Assembly (NCBI GenBank): GCA_036004405.1
Contig: DASYRM010000004.1
Span: 1 to 28,964 of the forward strand
From: DASYRM01 sp036004405
Lineage (GTDB): Bacteria > Acidobacteriota > Vicinamibacteria > Vicinamibacterales > UBA2999
Reading direction: 5' to 3'
Length of the DNA stretch: 28,964 bases
The stretch's first letter is position 1; the number at the start of each line of letters is the position of its first letter. This document shows positions 7,835 through 15,124 of the stretch, in pieces. Below the pieces are notes generated by a model. That model saw nothing but the letters and a program-made list of their open reading frames with translations, searched no databases and was not told where the DNA came from. Position numbers and translations under genes: made by a program.

Positions 7835-9244
7835 TCAGCGAAGTTGCGCCTTGGCCGCCTGGAACTGCGCCATCGCCTCGCGCACCTGCGTCATGCGATC
7901 GCCGGTGAAGGAGGGCGCCACGGCGCCGCGCGCGAGCTGCACCGCCGACACGAGCAGGCCATGCGCACCCTGCGATGCGCGCGGGACGTCGGTGGCGCGG
8001 AGCGTCTGTTCGAGCTCCGCGAACGTGCCGGCGATGGCCGCCAGCACTTCCGGCGTGGGCGTCGCCACGGCCGACCGCAGGAACGGCTGAATCTCCTCGA
8101 AGCGCGCGAACACCGGGCCGATGGCTTGGCGGTACTGCGTCGGATCGCCGGGCGACGCGGCGCCCATGCGCGGCCCCGCGAAAGTCCCCACGGCTGGCGC
8201 TGGTGCAGCCGGCCGAGGCGTGGCGGTGGAGCGTGCCGGCGGCGGCGCCACCGGGCCGGCGGCGCGCGCGGGCGCGGGTTCGAGTGCCGGTTGACTCGGG
8301 AGCGGCGCCACCGGACGCTCGTCGAAATCGAGCTGCGCGCGCGACACGTCCACGTAGACGCGCGTGCCCTGCAGCCGCACCGTGGCCACGGCGTTTTCCG
8401 CCACCGTCACGAACGCCTCGAGCCCCTGCAGCCCGCGCGGGTCGGCGGCCACGCTCACGTGCTTCACGAGCTGCACGTCGGACGGCGCGTTCCACTCCTG
8501 TGCGTCGATGGTGGGCCCGGCGCTGGCCGTGACGGCAAACGTCGTCGAGTCGATGCGCCGGCCGCTCACCTGCTGCGGCTCTTCGGCAAGCTCGAACGCC
8601 ACGGCCAGCCGGCCAGGGGCGGCCACGAGCACCACCGCCGGATTGCCCTTGGCCTCGGTCACCGGCGTCACCTCGTCGGTGCTCCGCAGCCGCTCGTCCA
8701 CGTGCAGCCGCGTGCGCGAGTAGCCAAGGCGCGCCACGCCGCGCTGCGCGGCCTCGGCCTCGTCAATCGACACGAAGGGCCCCACGAGCACGTCACGGAA
8801 GCCGCCGTTGAGCCGCCACGCAAACGACGGCAGGCCGGCCTTGGTGAGCCGCCCCGCCATGATGCGCGCGTCGGCGTCGCGGGAGAACGAGGTGACGTTG
8901 ACGCTGAAGCTGGCAGCGGTGGCCAGCGGCGGCCCGCTCACGATACGGCGCGCCGCGGGATGCGCGGACGCGGACGCCTTCGGATCGCCGGCGGCGCGCA
9001 GCCACACGACGGTCACGGTCAGCACGGCGATGGCGGCAGCCGTTGCCCAGACGCGGGCGCGATGTCCACGCGGCCACACGTCCACCGTTCGCGACAGCTG
9101 CGAGCTCAGGGTCTTGAGGCTGGGACGGTTCAGGAAGCGCTCGAGCTGATCCTCGTCCAACAGCAGAACGGTGTACTTGTCCCCTTCGACCGTGGGGGCC
9201 TTCGTGGGCTGGTTCTGGACGCCGCGCTTGGCGATGTTGGACAC
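7835..9244 (-). CDS. Membrane-anchored SPOR domain protein with AMIN-like region
   Basis: From the GTG at 9244 this is a 469-residue protein starting MSNIAKRGVQ; a TTG at 9274 would add ten residues but is less convincing. The cytoplasmic N-terminus holds YTVLLLDEDQLERFLN (about 24-39). A transmembrane helix follows at about 65-82. A SPOR domain lies at about 110-185 (SFSVNVTSF, then FRDVLVGPFVSIDEAEAA), which in known proteins binds denuded septal peptidoglycan. A beta-rich region with AMIN character (about 205-320, RLAVAFELAEEPQQVSG) comes next, then a Pro/Ala linker, then a helical C-terminus. The order suggests an inner-membrane protein reaching into the cell wall. It lies between the AAA+ gene of the Tad locus (94-nt gap with hairpins) and the WD40 gene (3-nt gap). 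A part in anchoring the pilus or in envelope organisation is inference. Confidence 0.75.
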   Translation of the reverse strand: MSNIAKRGVQNQPTKAPTVEGDKYTVLLLDEDQLERFLNRPSLKTLSSQLSRTVDVWPRGHRARVWATAAAIAVLTVTVVWLRAAGDPKASASAHPAARRIVSGPPLATAASFSVNVTSFSRDADARIMAGRLTKAGLPSFAWRLNGGFRDVLVGPFVSIDEAEAAQRGVARLGYSRTRLHVDERLRSTDEVTPVTEAKGNPAVVLVAAPGRLAVAFELAEEPQQVSGRRIDSTTFAVTASAGPTIDAQEWNAPSDVQLVKHVSVAADPRGLQGLEAFVTVAENAVATVRLQGTRVYVDVSRAQLDFDERPVAPLPSQPALEPAPARAAGPVAPPPARSTATPRPAAPAPAVGTFAGPRMGAASPGDPTQYRQAIGPVFARFEEIQPFLRSAVATPTPEVLAAIAGTFAELEQTLRATDVPRASQGAHGLLVSAVQLARGAVAPSFTGDRMTQVREAMAQFQAAKAQLR

Positions 9245-9262
9245 GGTAGGTGGCTTTCGGCA

Positions 9263-9323
9263 CGCCCCGCTCAACGCGCGGGGCGCGCGCAGTATCTGGC
9301 AAACCGGCTCAACGCCGGTTCGC
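9263..9323. repeat. Two hairpins with shared TCAAC loop; copy of a 35-nt dispersed repeat
   Basis: CGCCCCGC (9263-9270) pairs with GCGGGGCG (9278-9285), and AACCGGC (9302-9308) pairs with GCCGGTT (9314-9320). Both loops contain TCAAC. Positions 9289-9323 match the complement of 25053-25087 at 34 of 35 bases. The element fills most of the gap between the AAA+ gene and the SPOR protein gene and could reduce read-through or stabilise the upstream mRNA. Confidence 0.65.
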
Positions 9324-9338
9324 TGGGAGCCCTCTCGC

Positions 9339-10694
9339 CTAATGCACGCCCACTGATCGCCGCGCCACCGGCGCCTTGCGAGGCGGCAACGTGGTGGGCG
9401 CCAGCTCGTTGTGAACGAAATACGACGAGCACGCCGCGTCGAGGAGCTCTCGATTGATTGTCGGCTCCACGCCCCGATAGCGACAGAGCGCCATCACCTG
9501 GTCCAGGAGATCCCGGGGGTGGCAGGCCCGGAGCGGCCGCCCGAGCGGCTTGTAGTGCCGGCGCTGGAGATACGAAATCATCACCTTGTGGAACCCGAGG
9601 CCGCGGTTCCGGCAATTGAGCTCGAAGATGCGGATGAAGTCCTCGAGCGAGGGGTCCTCGACCGGGATCTTGTAGGGGATGCGGCGCAGGAACGCTTCGT
9701 CCGCCAGCGACGCCGGATCGAGGTTGGTGGCAAACACCGTCAGCACGTCGAAGGGCACTTCGAACTTCTTGCCGGTGTGCAGGGTCAGGAAGTCGACGCG
9801 GCTTTCGAGCGGCACGATCCAGCGGTTGAGCAGTTCGTCGGGACGGATGCGCTGGCGGCCGAAGTCGTCCACCAGGAACACGCCGCCGTTGGCGCGCAGC
9901 TGCAGCGGCGCCTCGTAGAACCGCGCCAGCGGGTTGAACGTCAGGTCGAGCTGATCGAGCGTGAGCTCGCCGCCCACCATCACCACGGGACGGCGGATGC
10001 GCACCCAGCGGCGGTCGCTTGGCGCGGCCGCGATGATGCTGGTAGTGTCGGGCTCGTCAGTGTCGAGCCGATCGTGGTTGATCGGGTCGTACATCGTGAT
10101 GATGTGCCCGTCCACGTCGATCGCGTACGGCATGTACATATCGCCGCCGATTGATCGTCCGAGCCCCTCGGCAATCACGGTCTTGCCGTTGCCAGGCGGC
10201 CCGTAGAGAAAGAGCGCCTTGTTCGCGTTGGCGGCCGGCCCAAGCTTCTCGAGCATCGCGTCGTCGACGACGAGGTGCGAGAAGCCCTTGCGCAGGCGCT
10301 CGCGGTCGATGAAACCGCGCGACGCCTGCAGCGCCTTCATCTGCTTGACGTACGCGGCCAGCGGCACCGGCATGGCGCCCGTGTACAGGTTGATTTCGAG
10401 GTACTGCAGCGCGCGCGATCGCCCGAGGTCGGTGAGCGCGTAGCGGTAGCTCGAGCTCGAGGCGGCGCTCGCGCCGCGCACCTCGATGATCTGCTCGGTG
10501 CGAAGCCGTCCGACGAGCGGTTCGAAAAGGCCGTACGGCACCTTCATCCGCTCGGCCATCTCCAACCCGGTCAGCTCGCCGGCGAAGAGCGTCTTGACGA
10601 TCAGCTGCTCCACACGCTCGGACGGCAGCCCGAGATCCTCGAGCGAGTGCGGGACCGGAGGCGGCGGCGTCAGACGAGTCTCGGGGGCGCTCAC
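9339..10694 (-). CDS. AAA+ ATPase with N-terminal winged-helix-like region, Tad-locus associated
   Basis: This 451-residue protein has an N-terminal region (about 20-100) that looks like a winged helix: ELTGLEMAERMKVPYGLFEPLVGRL, then RYALTDLGRSRAL. A AAA+ domain follows at about 145-350. Walker A is GPPGNGKT (165-172). Walker B is VFLVDD (272-277), with D in place of the usual E at 277. A sensor-1-like FATN ends at N324, and FLRRIPYKI (336-344) has candidate arginine-finger residues. The C-terminal region (350-430) has CHPRDLLDQV, as in AAA+ lid domains. It starts with GTG and overlaps tadC by 4 nt (GTGA), so it is translated with the pilus genes. A role in pilus assembly, remodelling or control of the locus is inferred. 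It is not one of the named core Tad proteins. No signal peptide or membrane helix is seen. Confidence 0.8.
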   Translation of the reverse strand: MSAPETRLTPPPPVPHSLEDLGLPSERVEQLIVKTLFAGELTGLEMAERMKVPYGLFEPLVGRLRTEQIIEVRGASAASSSSYRYALTDLGRSRALQYLEINLYTGAMPVPLAAYVKQMKALQASRGFIDRERLRKGFSHLVVDDAMLEKLGPAANANKALFLYGPPGNGKTVIAEGLGRSIGGDMYMPYAIDVDGHIITMYDPINHDRLDTDEPDTTSIIAAAPSDRRWVRIRRPVVMVGGELTLDQLDLTFNPLARFYEAPLQLRANGGVFLVDDFGRQRIRPDELLNRWIVPLESRVDFLTLHTGKKFEVPFDVLTVFATNLDPASLADEAFLRRIPYKIPVEDPSLEDFIRIFELNCRNRGLGFHKVMISYLQRRHYKPLGRPLRACHPRDLLDQVMALCRYRGVEPTINRELLDAACSSYFVHNELAPTTLPPRKAPVARRSVGVH

Positions 10695-11599
10695 TTCTGG
10701 CTCTCCGCGAGCGGAAAGAGCACCTCGACGAACTTGATGGCGGCCGGACCGATGGTCACCACCCAGATCGCCGGGAAGATGCAGAACACCAGCGGGAACA
10801 CCATCTTCACGCCGGTTTTGGCGGCGGTTTCTTCGGCACGCTGACGCCGCTTGGTCCGCAGCGTCTCGGAGTGCACGCGCAGCGAGCGGGCGACGCTGGT
10901 GCCGAACTTGTCGGTCTGGATCAGCATCGCCGCCAGCGACGACAGATCGTCCACGCCGGTCCGTTCGGCCAGGTTGCGCAGGGCGTCGGCGCGCCCCTTG
11001 CCGGCGCGGAGCTCCAGGTTGATCATCCGCAGCTCGGCGGAGAGCTCGGGGTGCGCGAAGGACAGCTCTTCGCCCACGCGCTGGATGGCCTGGTCCAGGC
11101 CGAGCCCGGCTTCGACGCTCACGACCAGCAGGTCGAGCGCGTCGGGCAGCGACAGGCGGATGCGGTGCTGGCGGCGCTGCGCGAGGCGGCCGAGCGCCAT
11201 GCTCGGCAGCAGGTAGCCGAACGCCGCGCCGGCCAGACCAATCATCAGGCTCGACTTCGGGACGACACTGGAGCCGAGCAAGAACAGCAGGATCGCCAGC
11301 CCGAGCCGGATGCCGAAGAACACGGTGAGCGCTTCGCCCCCCCGGTAGCCCGCGTATACCAAGCGCTCCTTGAGCTTACCGATCTCGCGCGACGGCTTGG
11401 GTGCTGCCTTGCCGAGACGCTTGAGGGTGTTGAGAAGGCGCTCGTTGCCGGCCGTCGGCACCGCTGCCAGCGGTCCCGAGACACCCAGCTCGCCAAGCCG
11501 ACGCTCGATGGCGGTCTCGCCGCGCAGCAGCGACATGCCGATCGCGGTGATCAGCAGCGAGATGAAGAGGAACCCCATCAGGGGCAGCAGCAGCGTCAC
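10691..11599 (-). CDS. tadC: TadC, inner-membrane platform protein of Tad pilus
   Basis: This 302-residue type II secretion F-like protein pairs with TadB to form the inner-membrane platform that the CpaF motor drives. There is an N-terminal membrane helix (about 3-24), helices near 96-112 and 118-136, the T2SF domain (about 150-270, with LPDALDLLVVSVEAGLGLDQAI and LNLAERTGVDDLSSLAAMLIQ-type sequence), and a C-terminal hydrophobic segment near 265-290 (VFPLVFCIFPAIWVVTIG). It starts with GTG one base after the tadB stop and overlaps the AAA+ gene by 4 nt. Order and length match TadC of other loci. Confidence 0.9.
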   Translation of the reverse strand: MTLLLPLMGFLFISLLITAIGMSLLRGETAIERRLGELGVSGPLAAVPTAGNERLLNTLKRLGKAAPKPSREIGKLKERLVYAGYRGGEALTVFFGIRLGLAILLFLLGSSVVPKSSLMIGLAGAAFGYLLPSMALGRLAQRRQHRIRLSLPDALDLLVVSVEAGLGLDQAIQRVGEELSFAHPELSAELRMINLELRAGKGRADALRNLAERTGVDDLSSLAAMLIQTDKFGTSVARSLRVHSETLRTKRRQRAEETAAKTGVKMVFPLVFCIFPAIWVVTIGPAAIKFVEVLFPLAESQK

Positions 11600-11600
11600 G

Positions 11601-12569
11601 CTACACCTCGATCTTGATGACTTGACGGATCCAGATGAACCCGATGGTCTGCATGACGATGGCGCCCATCACCATCATCTGGCCCATCTTCACGGTGAAG
11701 AGGGTGCGCATGTGGTCGGGGCTGATGAACATCAGCGCGACGGCCAGGAACGCGGGAAGGCCGAGCAACACGTAGCCGGTGAACCGGCCGTGTGCCGTGT
11801 GGACGCGCACCTGCCGCAGGATCTTGAAGCGCTCGCGCACCACGTTGGCGAGGTTGTCCAGGATCTCGGCGAGGTTGCCGCCGGTCTCGCGCTGGATCTG
11901 GACCGCGGTCACGAAGAACTTCACGTCCATGAGCGGCATGCGCACCGCGAGGTTGTCGAGCGCCTCCTGCAGCGGCAGGCCGAAGTTCTGCTGCTCGAAG
12001 CTCTTCTTGAATTCGATGCCGACAGGCGCCGGCAGCTCGTCGGCCACCATGCCCATCGCGCTCTGGAACGCATGGCCGGCGCGAATGGCGCGCGACAGCA
12101 GGTCGAGCGCCTCGGGGAACTGCTCCTCGAAGCGGCGCATACGCTGAGTGCGCTTGATTCTGAGCCACGCGACCGGCAGCGTCAGCCCCACCAGCGCGGC
12201 CGCGAACGCCGCCAGCCAGAGGTGCGAGAACAGCAGCGTCACCAGGCCAAGCCCGGCGCCCGCGGCAAGACTCATCGTGATCACGGTGCCGGGGTTGATC
12301 ACGACGCCCGACTGCTCGATGAGACTTACCAGCCACGAGCCCGCGCCGGTGCCGCCCACGAAGCGGTCGACCATCGGCAGCGCGCTCGACGGCGCCTGGG
12401 TCTTCACCACGCTCGTGGCGCCCTCGCCTTCGCTCTCGAAAGACGACAGGTCCTTGAGGCGCTGCTCGAACTGCCGCTCGACCTGATGCTCGGGACGGTG
12501 GACCAGCGCGTAGTAGGCGCCGACGACCGCTCCCGACACCGCGAAGAAGACCAGGATACTGAGCAGCAT
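11601..12569 (-). CDS. tadB: TadB, inner-membrane platform protein of Tad pilus
   Basis: This 322-residue paralogue of TadC has an N-terminal helix (2-24), a central pair of membrane helices (about 92-135), the T2SF domain (about 145-275, FPEALDLLSRAIRAGHAFQSAM, then QIQRETGGNLAEILDNLA) and C-terminal helices (about 277-318). The EALDLL and ETGGNLAEIL blocks are typical of TadB. Its ATG shares one base with the cpaF stop codon (TAATG), which indicates tight translational coupling to the motor ATPase it is expected to contact. The Asp/Glu-rich linker at 40-60 is unremarkable. Confidence 0.92.
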   Translation of the reverse strand: MLLSILVFFAVSGAVVGAYYALVHRPEHQVERQFEQRLKDLSSFESEGEGATSVVKTQAPSSALPMVDRFVGGTGAGSWLVSLIEQSGVVINPGTVITMSLAAGAGLGLVTLLFSHLWLAAFAAALVGLTLPVAWLRIKRTQRMRRFEEQFPEALDLLSRAIRAGHAFQSAMGMVADELPAPVGIEFKKSFEQQNFGLPLQEALDNLAVRMPLMDVKFFVTAVQIQRETGGNLAEILDNLANVVRERFKILRQVRVHTAHGRFTGYVLLGLPAFLAVALMFISPDHMRTLFTVKMGQMMVMGAIVMQTIGFIWIRQVIKIEV

Positions 12570-13939
12570 TACTTGACCTCCACCACGCCTTCGAACATGG
12601 ACGCGGGCAGGCGGATGCCGGCGGCGAGCAGCCGCTCCGATACCTTGGGCCGCACGCCGGTGGCGCGGAAGCGGCCCACAACCTTGCCGTCCTGGTTCAC
12701 GCCCGCCTTCTCGAAGACGAAGATTTCCTGCATCGTGATGATGTCGCCTTCCATCCCGGTGATCTCCGAGATGCTGGTCACCTTGCGGGTGCCGTCGCTG
12801 AGGCGCGTCTGCTGCATCACGATCTGGACGGCCGAGGCGATCTGCTGGCGCATCGCCTTGTCCGGCAGGTTCGTCGAGCCCATCGCGATCATGGTTTCCA
12901 CGCGGGTGAGCGCGTCGCGCGGCGTGTTCGCGTGGACCGTCGTGAGCGAGCCGTCGTGGCCGGTGTTCATGGCCTGGAGCATGTCGAGGGCTTCTTCGCC
13001 ACGCACCTCGCCGACCACGATGCGGTCCGGCCGCATACGCAGGGCGTTGACCACGAGTTGCCGCTGGCGGATGGCGCCCTTCCCTTCCACGTTCGGCGGG
13101 CGCGTCTCGAGCCGCGCCACGTGCTCCTGGTGGAGCTGCAGCTCGGCGGCGTCCTCGATGGTGACGATGCGCTCGTCCTCGGAGATATAGCTCGAGAGCA
13201 CGTTGAGGAGCGTCGTCTTACCAGCGCCGGTGCCGCCGCTGATCAGGCAATTGAGCTTGGCCCGAACGCAGTGCGACAGGAACTCGAGCATCGGCGCCGT
13301 GAGTGCGCCGAGCGAGACCAGGTCGTTGGCCTTGAGCCGCTCCGCCGGAAAGCGACGAATCGAGAGCAGCGGGCCGTCCACCGCCAGCGGCGGGATGATG
13401 GCGTTGACGCGCGAGCCGTCGGGCAGGCGCGCATCTACCATCGGCGAGCTGTCGTCCACTCGGCGGCCGACGCGGCTGACGATGCGATCGATGACGCGCA
13501 TCAGGTGGGCGTCGTCCTGGAACGACGCCATCACGCGCTGCATCTTGCCTTTGCGCTCGACGAACACGCTGCTGTGGGTGTTCACCAGAATGTCGCTGAC
13601 GTCCGGGTCGCGCAGCAGCGGCTCGAGCGGACCGAGGCCGAACACGTCGTCCACGACCTCGCTGAAGAGAATCTCGCGCTCCGCCAGATTGAGCGGCGTG
13701 GACTCCTCGGCGAGCAGCTGGCTGAGGAGCGTGCGGATCTCCGACTCGGCGCGGGCACGGTCGGCACGGGCCAACGCCTCGAGATTCAGCCGGTTCAGCA
13801 GCTTGCGGTGCACGTTCGCGCGCAGCTCGAGATACTGCTGGCGCGGTGCGGCGCCGGGGCCGCTGCCCGGCTTGGGGGCCGGGCGCGCCGCGGCCTGCGG
13901 TTGAATCGACGACGGGGCTGTCGGGGTTGCTGTGGCCAT
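12569..13939 (-). CDS. cpaF: CpaF/TadA, Tad pilus assembly and retraction ATPase
   Basis: This 456-residue type II/IV secretion ATPase powers both extension and retraction in Tad systems. An Ala/Pro-rich N-terminus (1-34) leads into the helical N-terminal domain (EPLLRDPDVSDILVN, 106-120) and the RecA-like domain. Walker A is GGTGAGKT at 235-242. The Asp box is TIEDAAELQL (260-269). The atypical Walker B is DRIVVGEVRGEEA (305-317), with the catalytic glutamate in GE. The His box is GHDGSLTTVHANT (327-339). All motifs are intact. The length is usual for CpaF. The gene lies 6 nt after cpaE and overlaps tadB by one base. Cytoplasmic, membrane associated. Confidence 0.96.
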   Translation of the reverse strand: MATATPTAPSSIQPQAAARPAPKPGSGPGAAPRQQYLELRANVHRKLLNRLNLEALARADRARAESEIRTLLSQLLAEESTPLNLAEREILFSEVVDDVFGLGPLEPLLRDPDVSDILVNTHSSVFVERKGKMQRVMASFQDDAHLMRVIDRIVSRVGRRVDDSSPMVDARLPDGSRVNAIIPPLAVDGPLLSIRRFPAERLKANDLVSLGALTAPMLEFLSHCVRAKLNCLISGGTGAGKTTLLNVLSSYISEDERIVTIEDAAELQLHQEHVARLETRPPNVEGKGAIRQRQLVVNALRMRPDRIVVGEVRGEEALDMLQAMNTGHDGSLTTVHANTPRDALTRVETMIAMGSTNLPDKAMRQQIASAVQIVMQQTRLSDGTRKVTSISEITGMEGDIITMQEIFVFEKAGVNQDGKVVGRFRATGVRPKVSERLLAAGIRLPASMFEGVVEVK

Positions 13940-13945
13940 GACCGG

Positions 13946-15100
13946 TTACCAGATGGACGCGAGCCGCTGGACGCCGAACGCGCTTCGCCGGCTCGTCGTC
14001 ACGGTCTCGGGCGCCTCGGCGCCGGTGTGGATGATGCGGCGGATGAACGCGTCGAACTGCGCCGCCATCTCGGTGTTGCCGCTGAGCGCGAGCGGCACGC
14101 CGGAGTTGAGCGCCGAGGACACGGCCTTGTAGTCGCTCGGGAACGTGTGGAAGATCGGCTGCCCGAGCGCGCTCTGCAGCTGCGCCGGCGGAATCGGGTA
14201 CGGCTCGGCGGCGCGATTGAGCAGGATCTTCACGCGCTCGGCGCAGGGGCCGAGCTGGCCGATGCGATCGAGAAGGCGCTGCGCGTTGCGCACGCACGGC
14301 ACGTCGGGGTTGGCGACCAGCCCGATCATGTCGGCGGTGTAGAGCGCCGACACCGAGCACGGGTTCATCTGCGATCCCGCGTCGATGACGATGTACTCGT
14401 ACTGCCGTCCCAGCAGCCGGAACACCTCTTCCAGCGCGGCGCTGTCCCCCGGGCCCGGCCGATCGAACAGGTCGGAACCGGCCAGCATCTCCAGCCCCGA
14501 CTTGTGCTTCACCACCAGCTCGCGCAGGAAGTCGCCGTCCAGGCGGTGCAGGTTGTCGAGCGCATCGAGCAGCGTGTAGCGACTGCGCACGCCAAGGAAG
14601 AGGGACACTTCGCCGAGGCCCGGCTTGAGGTCGACGATGACGGTCGGCCGCTTGCTGAGGCGTGAGATCTCGACCGCCGAGTTCACCGCCATCGTCGTGG
14701 TGCCGGCGCCGCCCTTGGCGCCGAAGAACACCATCGTCGTCGCCTGCGGCGCGGCCGTCGAGGCACGGCGCCCGGCGGTGCGCTTGATGCCTTCGTCGAG
14801 CGCCTCCTTGGCCGGCGGCCAGGTGAAGAACTCGTTGGCCCCCGCGCGCATCGAGCGGAGGATCGCGTCGGGGTTCGAATCCGAGGCGACGAAGAAGATG
14901 CCTGTCGTGGCATCGGCCGCGCGGAGCCGCTCGACGACCGCGACCGCGGTCGAGACGTCGCCGCGGCCGTCGACCACCGCGATGTCAGGGTTGCCGCCGT
15001 CGGCCACGAGGACCGGTACGGACGAAAGGCGCAGCAGGTTGCCCAGCTGCGCTTTGAACGACTCATCGTCGCTGAGGATGGTGCCGGAAAGCCGCGCCAT
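13946..15100 (-). CDS. cpaE: CpaE/TadZ, ParA-like pilus localisation ATPase
   Basis: This 384-residue protein has an N-terminal receiver-like domain (about 1-105) and a ParA/MinD-like ATPase domain (about 122-375). In Tad systems CpaE/TadZ proteins place the assembly machinery, often at a pole. The deviant Walker A reads FFGAKGGAGTTT (125-136): the signature lysine K129 is present, but the second lysine of the canonical P-loop is replaced by T, as is common in this family. IVDLKPGLGEVSLFLG supplies the switch I/II-type aspartate. In the receiver-like domain DIAVVDGRGD occupies the phospho-site region. The ATG at 15100 has a GAGGA motif upstream and lies 24 nt after cpaC. Confidence 0.92.
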   Translation of the reverse strand: MARLSGTILSDDESFKAQLGNLLRLSSVPVLVADGGNPDIAVVDGRGDVSTAVAVVERLRAADATTGIFFVASDSNPDAILRSMRAGANEFFTWPPAKEALDEGIKRTAGRRASTAAPQATTMVFFGAKGGAGTTTMAVNSAVEISRLSKRPTVIVDLKPGLGEVSLFLGVRSRYTLLDALDNLHRLDGDFLRELVVKHKSGLEMLAGSDLFDRPGPGDSAALEEVFRLLGRQYEYIVIDAGSQMNPCSVSALYTADMIGLVANPDVPCVRNAQRLLDRIGQLGPCAERVKILLNRAAEPYPIPPAQLQSALGQPIFHTFPSDYKAVSSALNSGVPLALSGNTEMAAQFDAFIRRIIHTGAEAPETVTTSRRSAFGVQRLASIW

Positions 15101-15124
15101 GGGGGGTCCTCGAGAAACGGGTGA

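Noticed and set aside
11370..13190. Long plus-strand frame of 606 codons
   Set aside because: It is antisense to tadC, tadB and cpaF, has His/Arg-rich composition and no domain; it is open only because of high GC content.
12932..14665. Long plus-strand frame of 577 codons
   Set aside because: It is antisense to cpaF and cpaE, with composition typical of GC-rich shadows.
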